NCBI RefSeq assembly: GCF_024708915.1
Contig: NZ_JANJXQ010000100.1
Location: 1 to 17,354, forward strand
Length of the DNA: 17,354 bases
Origin: Thiobacillus sp.
GTDB taxonomy: Bacteria > Pseudomonadota > Gammaproteobacteria > Burkholderiales > Thiobacillaceae
Reading direction: 5' to 3'
Positions within the stretch are counted from its first letter, which is position 1, and the number at the start of each line of letters is the position of its first letter. This document shows, piece after piece, positions 8,236-14,190 of this stretch. Made by a program: the position numbers and the translations under genes. The notes beneath the pieces were generated by a model. The model was not told where the DNA came from and did not search any database. It saw nothing but the letters and a program-made list of their open reading frames with translations.

Positions 8236-8255
8236 GGTGGGGGCGCCACCGGAGG
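8236..8255 (+). promoter_or_regulatory. Leader hairpin next to a GGAGG that is far from the start codon
   Basis: GGTGG-GGGCG-CCACC (8236-8250) is followed immediately by GGAGG (8251-8255). That Shine-Dalgarno-like sequence is 31 bases before ATG 8287, too far for normal use, and the only nearer purine tract is AGAAGAAGAA. No in-frame start lies between; a TAA closes the frame just upstream. The hairpin might affect access to the leader. Confidence 0.35.
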
Positions 8256-8286
8256 AAACCAATAAGAACAGCAGAAGAAGAACGAC

Positions 8287-8688
8287 ATGAAGACCTTACT
8301 TATCCCCCTGCTCGCTCTCGCCACCTCGCCGGCGGTTGCCGACGTCTACCGATGCACTTCTGGCCACAAGACCGTCTACCAGGATGTACCGTGCGCGAAC
8401 GCCAAGCTGGTTGAAAATCCAAACGGCCTGCCGCCATCTCCTGCCGAGCAGAAGAAGGCTTTTGACAGAGCCGCAAACGACCAAGCGGCTCTGGCTCGCC
8501 TTCGCCAGCAACGCCAAATTGAAGAACAGATGGCTTCACGCCATCAGGCGGTTTCAACCGTCCCTATCGCCCCCGCCGCGCCGTCTTATCAGCCCAACAA
8601 CACCTCTGGACGGCCGGACAGATACTACGATCGGCCAGACAGGTACCGCGATCGCCACACAGAGAGTTACACGACGAACCGTCGCTAA
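8287..8688 (+). CDS. DUF4124 domain-containing secreted protein
   Basis: The 133-residue product has a signal peptide (MKTLLIPLLALATSPAVA, likely cleaved before D19). Next is a short DUF4124 module, DVYRCTSGHKTVYQDVPC, with its usual Cys pair (C23 and C36), followed by a polar, coiled-coil-prone stretch (residues 50-85, many Ala/Gln/Arg). The C-terminus is Arg/Asp/Tyr-rich with a repeated RPDRY unit (GRPDRYYDRPDRYRDRH). DUF4124 proteins are common in beta- and gammaproteobacterial envelopes and have no known reaction. The product should be periplasmic or membrane-associated. It has its own likely promoter and an end hairpin shared with the convergent PIN gene 19 bp away. Confidence 0.85.
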   Translation: MKTLLIPLLALATSPAVADVYRCTSGHKTVYQDVPCANAKLVENPNGLPPSPAEQKKAFDRAANDQAALARLRQQRQIEEQMASRHQAVSTVPIAPAAPSYQPNNTSGRPDRYYDRPDRYRDRHTESYTTNRR

Positions 8689-8690
8689 AC

Positions 8691-8715
8691 GTGGCACCCT
8701 TTGGCCACTAATTTT
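8691..8715 (+). terminator. Intrinsic terminator after the DUF4124 gene
   Basis: GTGGC (8691-8695) pairs with GCCAC (8704-8708) over an 8-base loop and is followed by TAATTTTT. It starts two bases after the DUF4124 stop and overlaps the stop of the convergent PIN gene. The 5-bp stem is short. Confidence 0.5.
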
Positions 8716-9166
8716 TAATGCCTCGGCTGGCGTGGACCTTCATGAGCTTGGCCGCATGCAAGAGCCCTTCGTCCAGGGTGTACAGCATCTTTGCGCTGAT
8801 ATTGCTGGCAATGGCAAGGTGCAACGCATCACCCGCCCGCAGCTTGGTGGCGAAGTGCTGGACGCACTCTTTGGCCTGCTCGTAGTCCACAACACTTGGC
8901 GCCACGACCTGGAATGAGTCAGCCACCAGTTCATCGAACTGGCCGATGGCCAACAGCGCGTCAGACTCCACGAAACCGCCCATCCTGACTTCGCGCGCGA
9001 TGAGGCTGGCGAACTCGACGCGGGTCCAGTGGCTCACGTACAGTTCCCCCACCGGGAGCTTGGCGAAAAAGGCCTCGATTCTGGCGCTGGCGACTTCTTC
9101 GAGGATGAGCGGCGCCAGGAAGCTGGTTGTGTTGGTCATATAGTAGCGTACGGGGGTGGGCAGCAA
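8708..9166 (-). CDS. PIN-domain protein (VapC-like), orphan and apparently missing a catalytic Asp
   Basis: About 144-152 residues, start uncertain: TTG 9166, GTA/CGC-region starts near 9150, or ATG 9139 (MTNTTSFLAPL). PIN nucleases of the VapC type cut RNA using an acidic cluster. Visible acids are E in WTRVEFAS, D in LRAGDALHLAIA and D in YTLDEGLLHAAK, matching the second to fourth conserved positions. The first conserved Asp, normally in a Y-[LV]-D-T-S motif at the N-terminus, is replaced: this protein reads RYYMTNTTSFLAPLI, as though LDTS had become MTNTTS. No antitoxin-like frame is found in the 189 bp upstream, where a VapB partner would normally sit. It may be an inactivated toxin remnant or a family variant. 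Confidence 0.75.
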   Translation of the reverse strand: MLPTPVRYYMTNTTSFLAPLILEEVASARIEAFFAKLPVGELYVSHWTRVEFASLIAREVRMGGFVESDALLAIGQFDELVADSFQVVAPSVVDYEQAKECVQHFATKLRAGDALHLAIASNISAKMLYTLDEGLLHAAKLMKVHASRGIKN

Positions 9167-9355
9167 ATCGATCAGTTGCTCATCCCGGCTGCTTGAAGCC
9201 GGGAGGCGAGCTGTCCTGCATGTTCATGCCAGGGATTGCTTCCAGGCCAGACGTTCGTTGCTGGCGACCCCGAATCACCGATTCGGGGGCCTTGGAGGGG
9301 CGAATGCCGGGCAGCAAGGCGTTGTCTCGATAGCCATTCGAAAAGCAGAGCTTGT
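9167..9355. other. 189-bp intergenic spacer with two strong hairpins
   Basis: No supported gene is seen here between the GGDEF-EAL stop and the PIN start, both minus strand. Two palindromes stand out: CCCGGCT-GCTTGA-AGCCGGG (9184-9203) and a 9-bp stem with a 3-base loop, CCCCGAATC-ACC-GATTCGGGG (9268-9288). Neither is followed by a T-run, so they are not plain terminators. Short frames on both strands (for example one on plus ending 9333) show no family I can name. The block may be an interspersed repeat or a mobile-element remnant. Confidence 0.5.
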
Positions 9356-12300
9356 TCAGGGATTCCCCGGCGTCTCGGAATAGCGCGCCAGAATCAGCGA
9401 ACCGGCAGCTTCCGCCGCAAGCGGCGGCGAGAAACGATAGCCCTGCACCTTGCGGCAGCCCAGCGCGATCACGCGTTCGAGTTGCCCGTCGTTCTCCACG
9501 CCTTCGGCGATCACGCCCATGTTGAAGTTGCGGGCGATGGCGATGATCGTCGACACCATCTCCACGTCCTCGATCCCCGGGGTCAGGCGATTGACGAAGG
9601 CGCGATCGATTTTCAGCGCATCGAAGGGGAAGTTCTGCAAGTAACTCAGCGATGAGTAGCCGGTGCCGAAATCGTCGACATAAAGATGCAGTCCGCGCGC
9701 CTTGAGATCGAGCAGGATTCTGTGCGCGGTTTCGCGATTGTGCACCAGCACGCTTTCGGTGATTTCCAGAGCCAGGCAATGCGGCTCGACGCCGGTCGCG
9801 GCGATCGCCGCGTCGATCCGTTCCACCAGGTTAGGCTGCAGGAACTGTTTGGCGGACAGGTTGACGCTCATATACAGGTCCGGCCGTTGGGGAAAATCCC
9901 GACGCCACGCCTGGAGTTGGCGGCAGGCTTCCGTCAGCACCCAATGGCCGATGTCGTTGACGAGCCCGGTCTCTTCCGCCAACGGGATGAACTCGGCCGG
10001 CAAGACCAGGCCGCGCTCCGGGTGCTGCCAGCGCACCAGGGCTTCGAAGCCGAGCACCTCGCCGCGGACTGCCTCGACGATGGGCTGGTAATGGACGCGC
10101 AATTCTTCGCGTTCCACTGCCCGCCGCAGTTCCGATTCCAGCGTCAATTGCGCCACGGCGCGCAGATGCATGCGTTCGTCGAACAAAACCGTGTGCCCCG
10201 TGCCCATGGATTTGGCGCGGTACATCGCGGTGTCGGCGTCGCGCAGCAGGTCGGCGGCGTTGTGGCCGTCCTGTGCGCCGACGGCGATGCCGATGCTCGC
10301 GGAAATAAAGATCTCGCGGCCTTCGAGCATGATCGGCGGCTGCAGCACCGCGTGCAGCCGGTCGGCTACGCGCAGCGCGTCGGCGGGTTCCGCCACGTCT
10401 TCGAGCAGAATCGTGAACTCGTCGCCGCCCATGCGGGCGACCGTATCCTCGGGCCGCATGCAGGCACGGATACGCTCGCCCGCTTCGAGCAGCAGCTGAT
10501 CCCCCAGCGTATGGCCGAGGCTGTCGTTGACCGTCTTGAAGCGGTCGAGATCCAGGTAGAGTACGGCGCAGCGCAACGCCGGGTGCCGTTCGCCGTGGCG
10601 CAGGCGCTGTTCCAGGCGGTCCATGAACAGGGTCCGGTTCGGCATCCGCGTCAGGCCGTCGTGATAGGCGTGGTAGCGCAGCTGCTGTTCGGTCTGGTGG
10701 CGCTGGATCATGCCGCCGACGGCGTGCGCGGCGGCAGTGATGAACTGCAGTTCCGCCGGCGTCTGCCGATGGTGTGCGTCCACATAGAGGTTCAGCACGC
10801 CCAGCAACTTCTCGTCGAACAGGATGGGGGCGCAATAGTGTCCGTGCTCCGACATGCCGGGGTAATGGACCTCGTGCCGGTCGTCGACGCAATCGACAAA
10901 CAGCAATTCCTGGGTCGCTGCCGCCCGCCCGCACAGACAATGGCCCATCTCGACGGTATCGCAGGCCTGCACGATGCTCGCGGACAATTTGTGTCGAGCG
11001 GCCATGCGCAGCTTTCCGGATGCCGCGTCGGCCAGGAAGATGCTGCCGGTCCCGTGCAGGGACAGCCAGGGCGTCGAGAGAATCAGTTCCAGCGCAAATT
11101 GCAGACGCTGCTCGAAGGGCGCCGGACGCATCGAGGTTTCCAGCAATTCCGCCAGGATCCGCTGCGTGTGATAGTCCCGATTGATCTTCTCCTCCGCCGC
11201 CTTGCGCTCGCCGATGTCGCGCACGTAGGCGCTGAAGCAGGAGGTCCCGGCGGCATCGATGCGGGCGATGAAGATTTCGATGGGAAACTCGTGGCCGTCG
11301 CGGTGCAGGCCGGTCAGTTCGATGCGGCGGCCGATCAGCATTGCCGCATCGTTTTCCAGACTGTGCCGCAGGCCCGCTTCGTGCTGGGCGCGGAAGCGCT
11401 CCGGGATGATGGTTTCCGAAAGTGAGCGGCCCAGCACCTGGGTGCGCGGCCAGCCGAACGTCCGCTCGGCCTGGAGGTTCCAGTCGACGATCTCGTTTCT
11501 CGCATTGATCGCGACGATGCCGTCGAGCGAGGCGTCGAGGATTGCGCGCGTGCGGTCCTGGTGCGCTTTCAACGCATCGTGGACAGCGCCGTTCTCGTCG
11601 ATCCGGCGCCGCATCTGGCGGGCAGCAGCGCCGATGCCGAGCAGGCCAAACAGCCAGAGCCCGCCATGACCCGACGCCAGCGCGCTGACGCGCCGGTCGG
11701 CGGCCGCATTGAGCGGAGCGAGCGGCACCGACACGCTGACGCCGCCGGCCAGGTCGCCTTCCCGATACCCCTGCTGGATATGGCAGGCCAGGCACTTCCC
11801 CTCCATCCTCATCGGCCGGATCAGGCGCAGATAGGGGGCCGCATCGATTTCGGCGACGCCCGTGACCTCTTCGACCCCCTGCTGGAACTGCGCCAGCGCC
11901 TTCGCCTCCCAGGGATCGGGCCGGTTCTGCGGATTGATCGGTCTGAGACCGCTCAGATGGCTGCGCACGCGATGGGGCCCGGCAGCGAGCTCGTTGAACT
12001 GGCGCACCATCAGCGCCGGATTGATGAGCGTCAGCAAGCGTCCGGAGGGTGTGAGCACGTCGCGTTCCGGCAAATCGGCCACATAGGGGTCGACCGGATT
12101 CTCCAGGGTGACGGGCACGTACACGCCGCCATGCCGGGAGGCCCAGTTGCGGAAGGCCCGGTCCTTGAAGAAATTCGCCCGCAGTTCGACCCGCGCCTGT
12201 TCGAGCACCAGTTCGCGCACCTGCACGATGTTCCAGGCCAGGGACAGTATGGCCACCAGCGTCCAGAACACCGCCAGCATGATCGTCCACGGCACCACCG

Positions 12301-12361
12301 GCACCCCGCTGGTGCGGGCCGCCGCGGCACGACTGCCGTTGTCCGTTACCGCTACGTCCAT
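9356..12361 (-). CDS. Heme-sensor c-di-GMP enzyme: DUF3365-PAS-GAF-GGDEF-EAL
   Basis: A 1,001-residue inner-membrane signalling protein predicted both to make and to break c-di-GMP. Numbering is from ATG 12361. A membrane helix (about 24-46) precedes a periplasmic DUF3365-type domain ending with a heme-c motif CLACH (190-194) in RMEGKCLACHIQQGY. A second helix lies near 233-247. Next come a PAS domain (about 270-385), a GAF domain (about 410-555), a GGDEF domain (560-730) with GGDEF at 645-649 and an intact I-site RPED at 636-639, and an EAL domain (740-992) with FEALVR (E773), DDFGTG (896-901) and EGVEN (953-957). Active-site motifs of both enzyme domains look complete. Frame-open starts further up (ATG 12409) lie inside the adjacent mobile element, so the native start is taken as 12361, though no good Shine-Dalgarno precedes it. 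Confidence 0.92.
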   Translation of the reverse strand: MDVAVTDNGSRAAAARTSGVPVVPWTIMLAVFWTLVAILSLAWNIVQVRELVLEQARVELRANFFKDRAFRNWASRHGGVYVPVTLENPVDPYVADLPERDVLTPSGRLLTLINPALMVRQFNELAAGPHRVRSHLSGLRPINPQNRPDPWEAKALAQFQQGVEEVTGVAEIDAAPYLRLIRPMRMEGKCLACHIQQGYREGDLAGGVSVSVPLAPLNAAADRRVSALASGHGGLWLFGLLGIGAAARQMRRRIDENGAVHDALKAHQDRTRAILDASLDGIVAINARNEIVDWNLQAERTFGWPRTQVLGRSLSETIIPERFRAQHEAGLRHSLENDAAMLIGRRIELTGLHRDGHEFPIEIFIARIDAAGTSCFSAYVRDIGERKAAEEKINRDYHTQRILAELLETSMRPAPFEQRLQFALELILSTPWLSLHGTGSIFLADAASGKLRMAARHKLSASIVQACDTVEMGHCLCGRAAATQELLFVDCVDDRHEVHYPGMSEHGHYCAPILFDEKLLGVLNLYVDAHHRQTPAELQFITAAAHAVGGMIQRHQTEQQLRYHAYHDGLTRMPNRTLFMDRLEQRLRHGERHPALRCAVLYLDLDRFKTVNDSLGHTLGDQLLLEAGERIRACMRPEDTVARMGGDEFTILLEDVAEPADALRVADRLHAVLQPPIMLEGREIFISASIGIAVGAQDGHNAADLLRDADTAMYRAKSMGTGHTVLFDERMHLRAVAQLTLESELRRAVEREELRVHYQPIVEAVRGEVLGFEALVRWQHPERGLVLPAEFIPLAEETGLVNDIGHWVLTEACRQLQAWRRDFPQRPDLYMSVNLSAKQFLQPNLVERIDAAIAATGVEPHCLALEITESVLVHNRETAHRILLDLKARGLHLYVDDFGTGYSSLSYLQNFPFDALKIDRAFVNRLTPGIEDVEMVSTIIAIARNFNMGVIAEGVENDGQLERVIALGCRKVQGYRFSPPLAAEAAGSLILARYSETPGNP

Positions 12362-12378
12362 CGTCCAGTGTCCAGTCG

Positions 12379-12602
12379 CTAGTGTCGTGACTCGGAAATA
12401 TCGCAACATGAAACGGCGTCTTTTTCCGCATGGCGGCGTTGCGCGTCGTTGCCATAGAGCCGGCTATGTCGCCCACCCGCAAGGGGTAGGCCGTGGTTGT
12501 AAAGCCGATAAATCGGCAACAACCACGCTCTCCTCGCGCCTTGCCCTGCAAAAAAACCCATCCGTTTCATTCCGTTCCCCTATTTCCGAGTCACGACACT
12601 AG
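12379..12602. mobile_element. MITE-like element with 22-bp perfect terminal inverted repeats
   Basis: CTAGTGTCGTGACTCGGAAA plus TA (12379-12400) recurs as its exact reverse complement at 12581-12602. Similarity extends inward imperfectly (ATGAAACGG on both arms). The 224-bp element has no transposase and ends with CTAG on both sides, which could be a CTAG or TA target duplication, as made by some IS5- or IS630-type elements (inference). It ends 17 bp before the GGDEF-EAL ATG, so it sits in that gene's promoter region. Inside is the structured core listed separately. A frame from ATG 12409 inside the element runs through the repeat into the c-di-GMP gene. Confidence 0.85.
12474..12528. ncRNA. 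Structured ~55-bp core, copy A (two consecutive hairpins)
   Basis: The first hairpin is ACCC-GCAA-GGGGT, with a GNRA-type loop. After AGGC comes a long hairpin: outer 9-bp stem CGTGGTTGT with ACAACCACG, inner stem GCCGA with TCGGC around a TAAA loop. A second copy with compensatory changes is at 13982-14035. Whether it is transcribed, and from which strand, is unknown; it may act as DNA. The RNA label is tentative. Confidence 0.35.
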
Positions 12603-12736
12603 ATTGATTCCCCTATTGCGACAAAAACACTGATGACTTTAAGGTTTTACCCACCGCCCTGCGGCCGCATGCGTGCAAACCGCATGCCGGCAGGCTGTCC
12701 GAGGCGGCCGGCGCGCGGCCGGACAAGCGGCCTTTT
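12603..12736. other. Intergenic region with palindrome and a plus-facing terminator-like hairpin
   Basis: No gene is seen. The first 55 bases after the MITE-like element are clearly less GC-rich than the surroundings. Then come a hairpin GCATGCG-TGCAAAC-CGCATGC (12667-12687) and a terminator-like stem GGCCG-GACAAG-CGGCC followed by TTTTT (12717-12737). The latter faces the plus strand, where no gene ends; the HIT gene ends here on the minus strand. Confidence 0.5.
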
Positions 12737-13129
12737 TCAGGCCCAGTACTTGGCCTTGTCCGGCAGCACCCAGCGCACGCCGCCGCGCGGATCTTCCTTG
12801 TCGCCGCGGTAGCGCGGGATCAGGTGGATATGCAGATGCGGCACGGTCTGCCCGCCGGCCTGGCCATGGTTGATGCCGATGTTGTAGCCGTCCGGCTGGT
12901 GGTGCCTGTCCAGCAGGTCTTTTGCCTGCGCCATCATCTTCAGCAGGGCGGCCTGCTCGGCTTCGCTGGCCTCGAACAGGGTGGCGAAATGGCGGCGCGG
13001 AATGATGACGGTGTGGCCGAGCGAAACCGGAAAGCCGTCCCGGTAAGCGACGGCAAGCTCGTCCTCGGCAAGGATGCGGTGGCGGTCAAGATTGCAAAAT
13101 GGACAGGGTTTGGAATGGGATGGGGACAT
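12737..13129 (-). CDS. HIT-family (histidine triad) nucleotide hydrolase
   Basis: The 130-residue product has a Zn-type pair CPFC (C9, C12) near the N-terminus, the central PVSLGHTVIIPRRHFATLF segment, and the histidine triad PHLHIHLIP (H98, H100, H102), with the conserved N in INHGQAGGQ upstream. HIT proteins of this type hydrolyse dinucleoside polyphosphates or nucleoside phosphoramidates; the exact substrate cannot be told. ATG 13129 (MSPSHSKPCPFC) was chosen because the family match starts just after it. A GTG at 13186 would add 19 unconserved residues and lies only about 15 bases from the putative -10 box, so it remains possible. It is divergent from the phosphoribosyltransferase gene across 182 bp. 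Confidence 0.92.
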   Translation of the reverse strand: MSPSHSKPCPFCNLDRHRILAEDELAVAYRDGFPVSLGHTVIIPRRHFATLFEASEAEQAALLKMMAQAKDLLDRHHQPDGYNIGINHGQAGGQTVPHLHIHLIPRYRGDKEDPRGGVRWVLPDKAKYWA

Positions 13130-13199
13130 GCTCTGGGTGTACTCGTCTTGCGGTCGGAAAATGGGGGCAACAGGCCGGGCGGGCACCTCTTTTGAACCG

Positions 13200-13205
13200 A
13201 GTGTA
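13200..13205 (-). promoter_or_regulatory. Putative -10 box (TACACT) of the HIT gene
   Basis: TACACT on the minus strand sits in GGTTACACTCGG, about 70 bases upstream of ATG 13129. The hexamer CTGAAC at 17 bp is a weak -35. Confidence 0.3.
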
Positions 13206-13275
13206 ACCGATGCGGCCGGCCGGTTCAGCCGCTCAGACAGCCCCCACCACCAGCCCCCAAGGCCATCACTCCGCC

Positions 13276-13281
13276 TAAAAT
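13276..13281 (+). promoter_or_regulatory. Putative -10 box (TAAAAT) of the phosphoribosyltransferase gene
   Basis: TAAAAT begins the A-rich stretch CCTAAAATAAAAAAACTGG, 30 bases before ATG 13312. A clear Shine-Dalgarno-like AAGGGGG lies just before the start codon. No good -35 is visible. Confidence 0.4.
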
Positions 13282-13311
13282 AAAAAAACTGGAAACGAAC
13301 AAGGGGGTGCC

Positions 13312-13968
13312 ATGCTCTTCGCCAATCGTCATCAGGCCGCCGACCGGCTGGCGGTCGCGCTGGCGGCCTACAAGGGCCAGCATCCGCTGATCCTCGCCAT
13401 CCCGCGCGGCGCGGTGCCGATGGGACTGCGGCTGGCCCAGGCGCTGGACGGCGAGCTCGACGTGGTGCTGGCGCGCAAGCTGCGCGCGCCGTTCAATCCG
13501 GAGTTCGCCATCGGCTCGATCGACGAATCGGGCTGGAGCTATATTGCCGACTACGCCGAATCCGTCGGCGGCACGCCGGCCTACCTGGCCCAGGAGAAGC
13601 AGACCCAGCTCGATACCATCAAAAAACGCCGGACGCAGTACACCCCGCTCAGGCCGCCGATCGACCCGGCCGGGCGCACCGTCATCGTGATCGACGACGG
13701 GCTGGCCACCGGGGCGACGATGATTTCCGCGCTGCATGCGCTGCGCGCGCAGAAGCCGGCGCGCCTCGTCTGCGCGGTGCCGGTGGCGCCGCCGGATACG
13801 CTGGAGAAGATCCGGCCCTACGCCGACGAGATAGTGTGCCTGCAGGCACCCGCGTTATTTCAGGCGGTCGGGCAGTTCTACGCCGACTTTCCGCAGGTCG
13901 ACGACGAAGAGGTGATCGAGATTCTCCGACAGGCGGGACAGGCCGACAGCAACATCCGCAAGGGATAG
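13312..13968 (+). CDS. Phosphoribosyltransferase-family protein (COG1926 type)
   Basis: The 218-residue product has the type I phosphoribosyltransferase fold signature: the PRPP-binding motif VIVIDDGLATGATM at residues 124-137, preceded by the PRGAVPMG segment (31-38) and ARKLRAPFNPEFAIGSI (54-70). These latter motifs are typical of the 'predicted phosphoribosyltransferase' group whose substrate base is not known. Residues K56 and R57-like basic positions and the acidic pair D128-D129 are those expected to bind PRPP and Mg. The C-terminus (DFPQVDDEEVIEILRQAG) also fits the group. ATG 13312 has a Shine-Dalgarno (AAGGGGG) at good distance. It is divergent from the HIT gene; both act on nucleotide-like substrates, but a shared pathway is not shown. 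A repeat element begins 4 bp after its stop. Confidence 0.9.
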   Translation: MLFANRHQAADRLAVALAAYKGQHPLILAIPRGAVPMGLRLAQALDGELDVVLARKLRAPFNPEFAIGSIDESGWSYIADYAESVGGTPAYLAQEKQTQLDTIKKRRTQYTPLRPPIDPAGRTVIVIDDGLATGATMISALHALRAQKPARLVCAVPVAPPDTLEKIRPYADEIVCLQAPALFQAVGQFYADFPQVDDEEVIEILRQAGQADSNIRKG

Positions 13969-13972
13969 CCCC

Positions 13973-14129
13973 CTGCAGGAGCACCCGCAAAGGGTAGGCC
14001 GTGTTTGTAAACCGCTAAAGCGGTAACAACCACGCACCGGCGCCTCGCCGCGATTTTCGTACCCATGCAAAGCGCCAAGGCATCGGCCCTGGTACCCAAA
14101 GAACGGGCATAAAGGCGGGCCTCCTACAG
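13973..14129. mobile_element. Repeat element with imperfect inverted ends, carrying core copy B
   Basis: The left end CTGCAGGAGCACCCGC (13973-13988) and the right end, read inward as CTGTAGGAGGCCCGCC (14114-14129), form an imperfect inverted repeat around 157 bp. There is no coding sequence. The ends differ from those of the element at 12379-12602, but a core of about 54 bp is shared. It lies between the phosphoribosyltransferase gene and the convergent HlyD-type gene, where it may serve as a transcript-end structure. Confidence 0.5.
13982..14035. ncRNA. Structured ~55-bp core, copy B
   Basis: CACCCGCAAAGGGTAGGCCG starts this copy, which aligns with 12474-12528 with a handful of substitutions and one gap. 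The first hairpin is ACCC-GCAAA-GGGT. In the second, the inner stem is ACCGC with GCGGT around the same TAAA loop: two base pairs differ from copy A and both stay paired (G-C to A-T, A-T to C-G). The outer stem has one mismatch (CGTGTTTGT with ACAACCACG). Transcription is not shown. Confidence 0.35.
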
Positions 14130-14140
14130 CCGGCGCCTTG

Positions 14141-14174
14141 ATGCCCTCCGGGTATTTATGCCCTCTGGGTATTC
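14141..14174. repeat. Tandem 17-bp repeat, two units, each a small hairpin
   Basis: ATGCCCTCCGGGTATTT (14141-14157) is followed directly by ATGCCCTCTGGGTATTC (14158-14174), with two differences. Each unit can fold (ATGCCC with GGGTAT, one G-T pair). They lie 17 bases beyond the stop of the minus-strand HlyD-type gene and may mark its transcript end. Confidence 0.6.
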
Positions 14175-14190
14175 ACCGCGATTTTCAGGC

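Noticed and set aside
8596..8670. CRISPR-like repeat in the RPDRY-coding region
   Set aside because: It is a short in-frame peptide repeat within the DUF4124 gene, without spacers.
12474..12528. Integron attC site
   Set aside because: The arms lack the GTTRRRY and RYYYAAC core sites, and no integrase or cassette array is present.
9831..12551. Second long minus-strand frame of 906 codons over the GGDEF-EAL gene
   Set aside because: It is Arg/Ala/Pro-rich shadow sequence in another frame; all domain motifs lie in the frame ending at 9356.
12379..12570. 63-codon minus-strand frame inside the MITE-like element
   Set aside because: It ends in the terminal repeat itself, shows no family pattern and covers the hairpins; no ribosome site.
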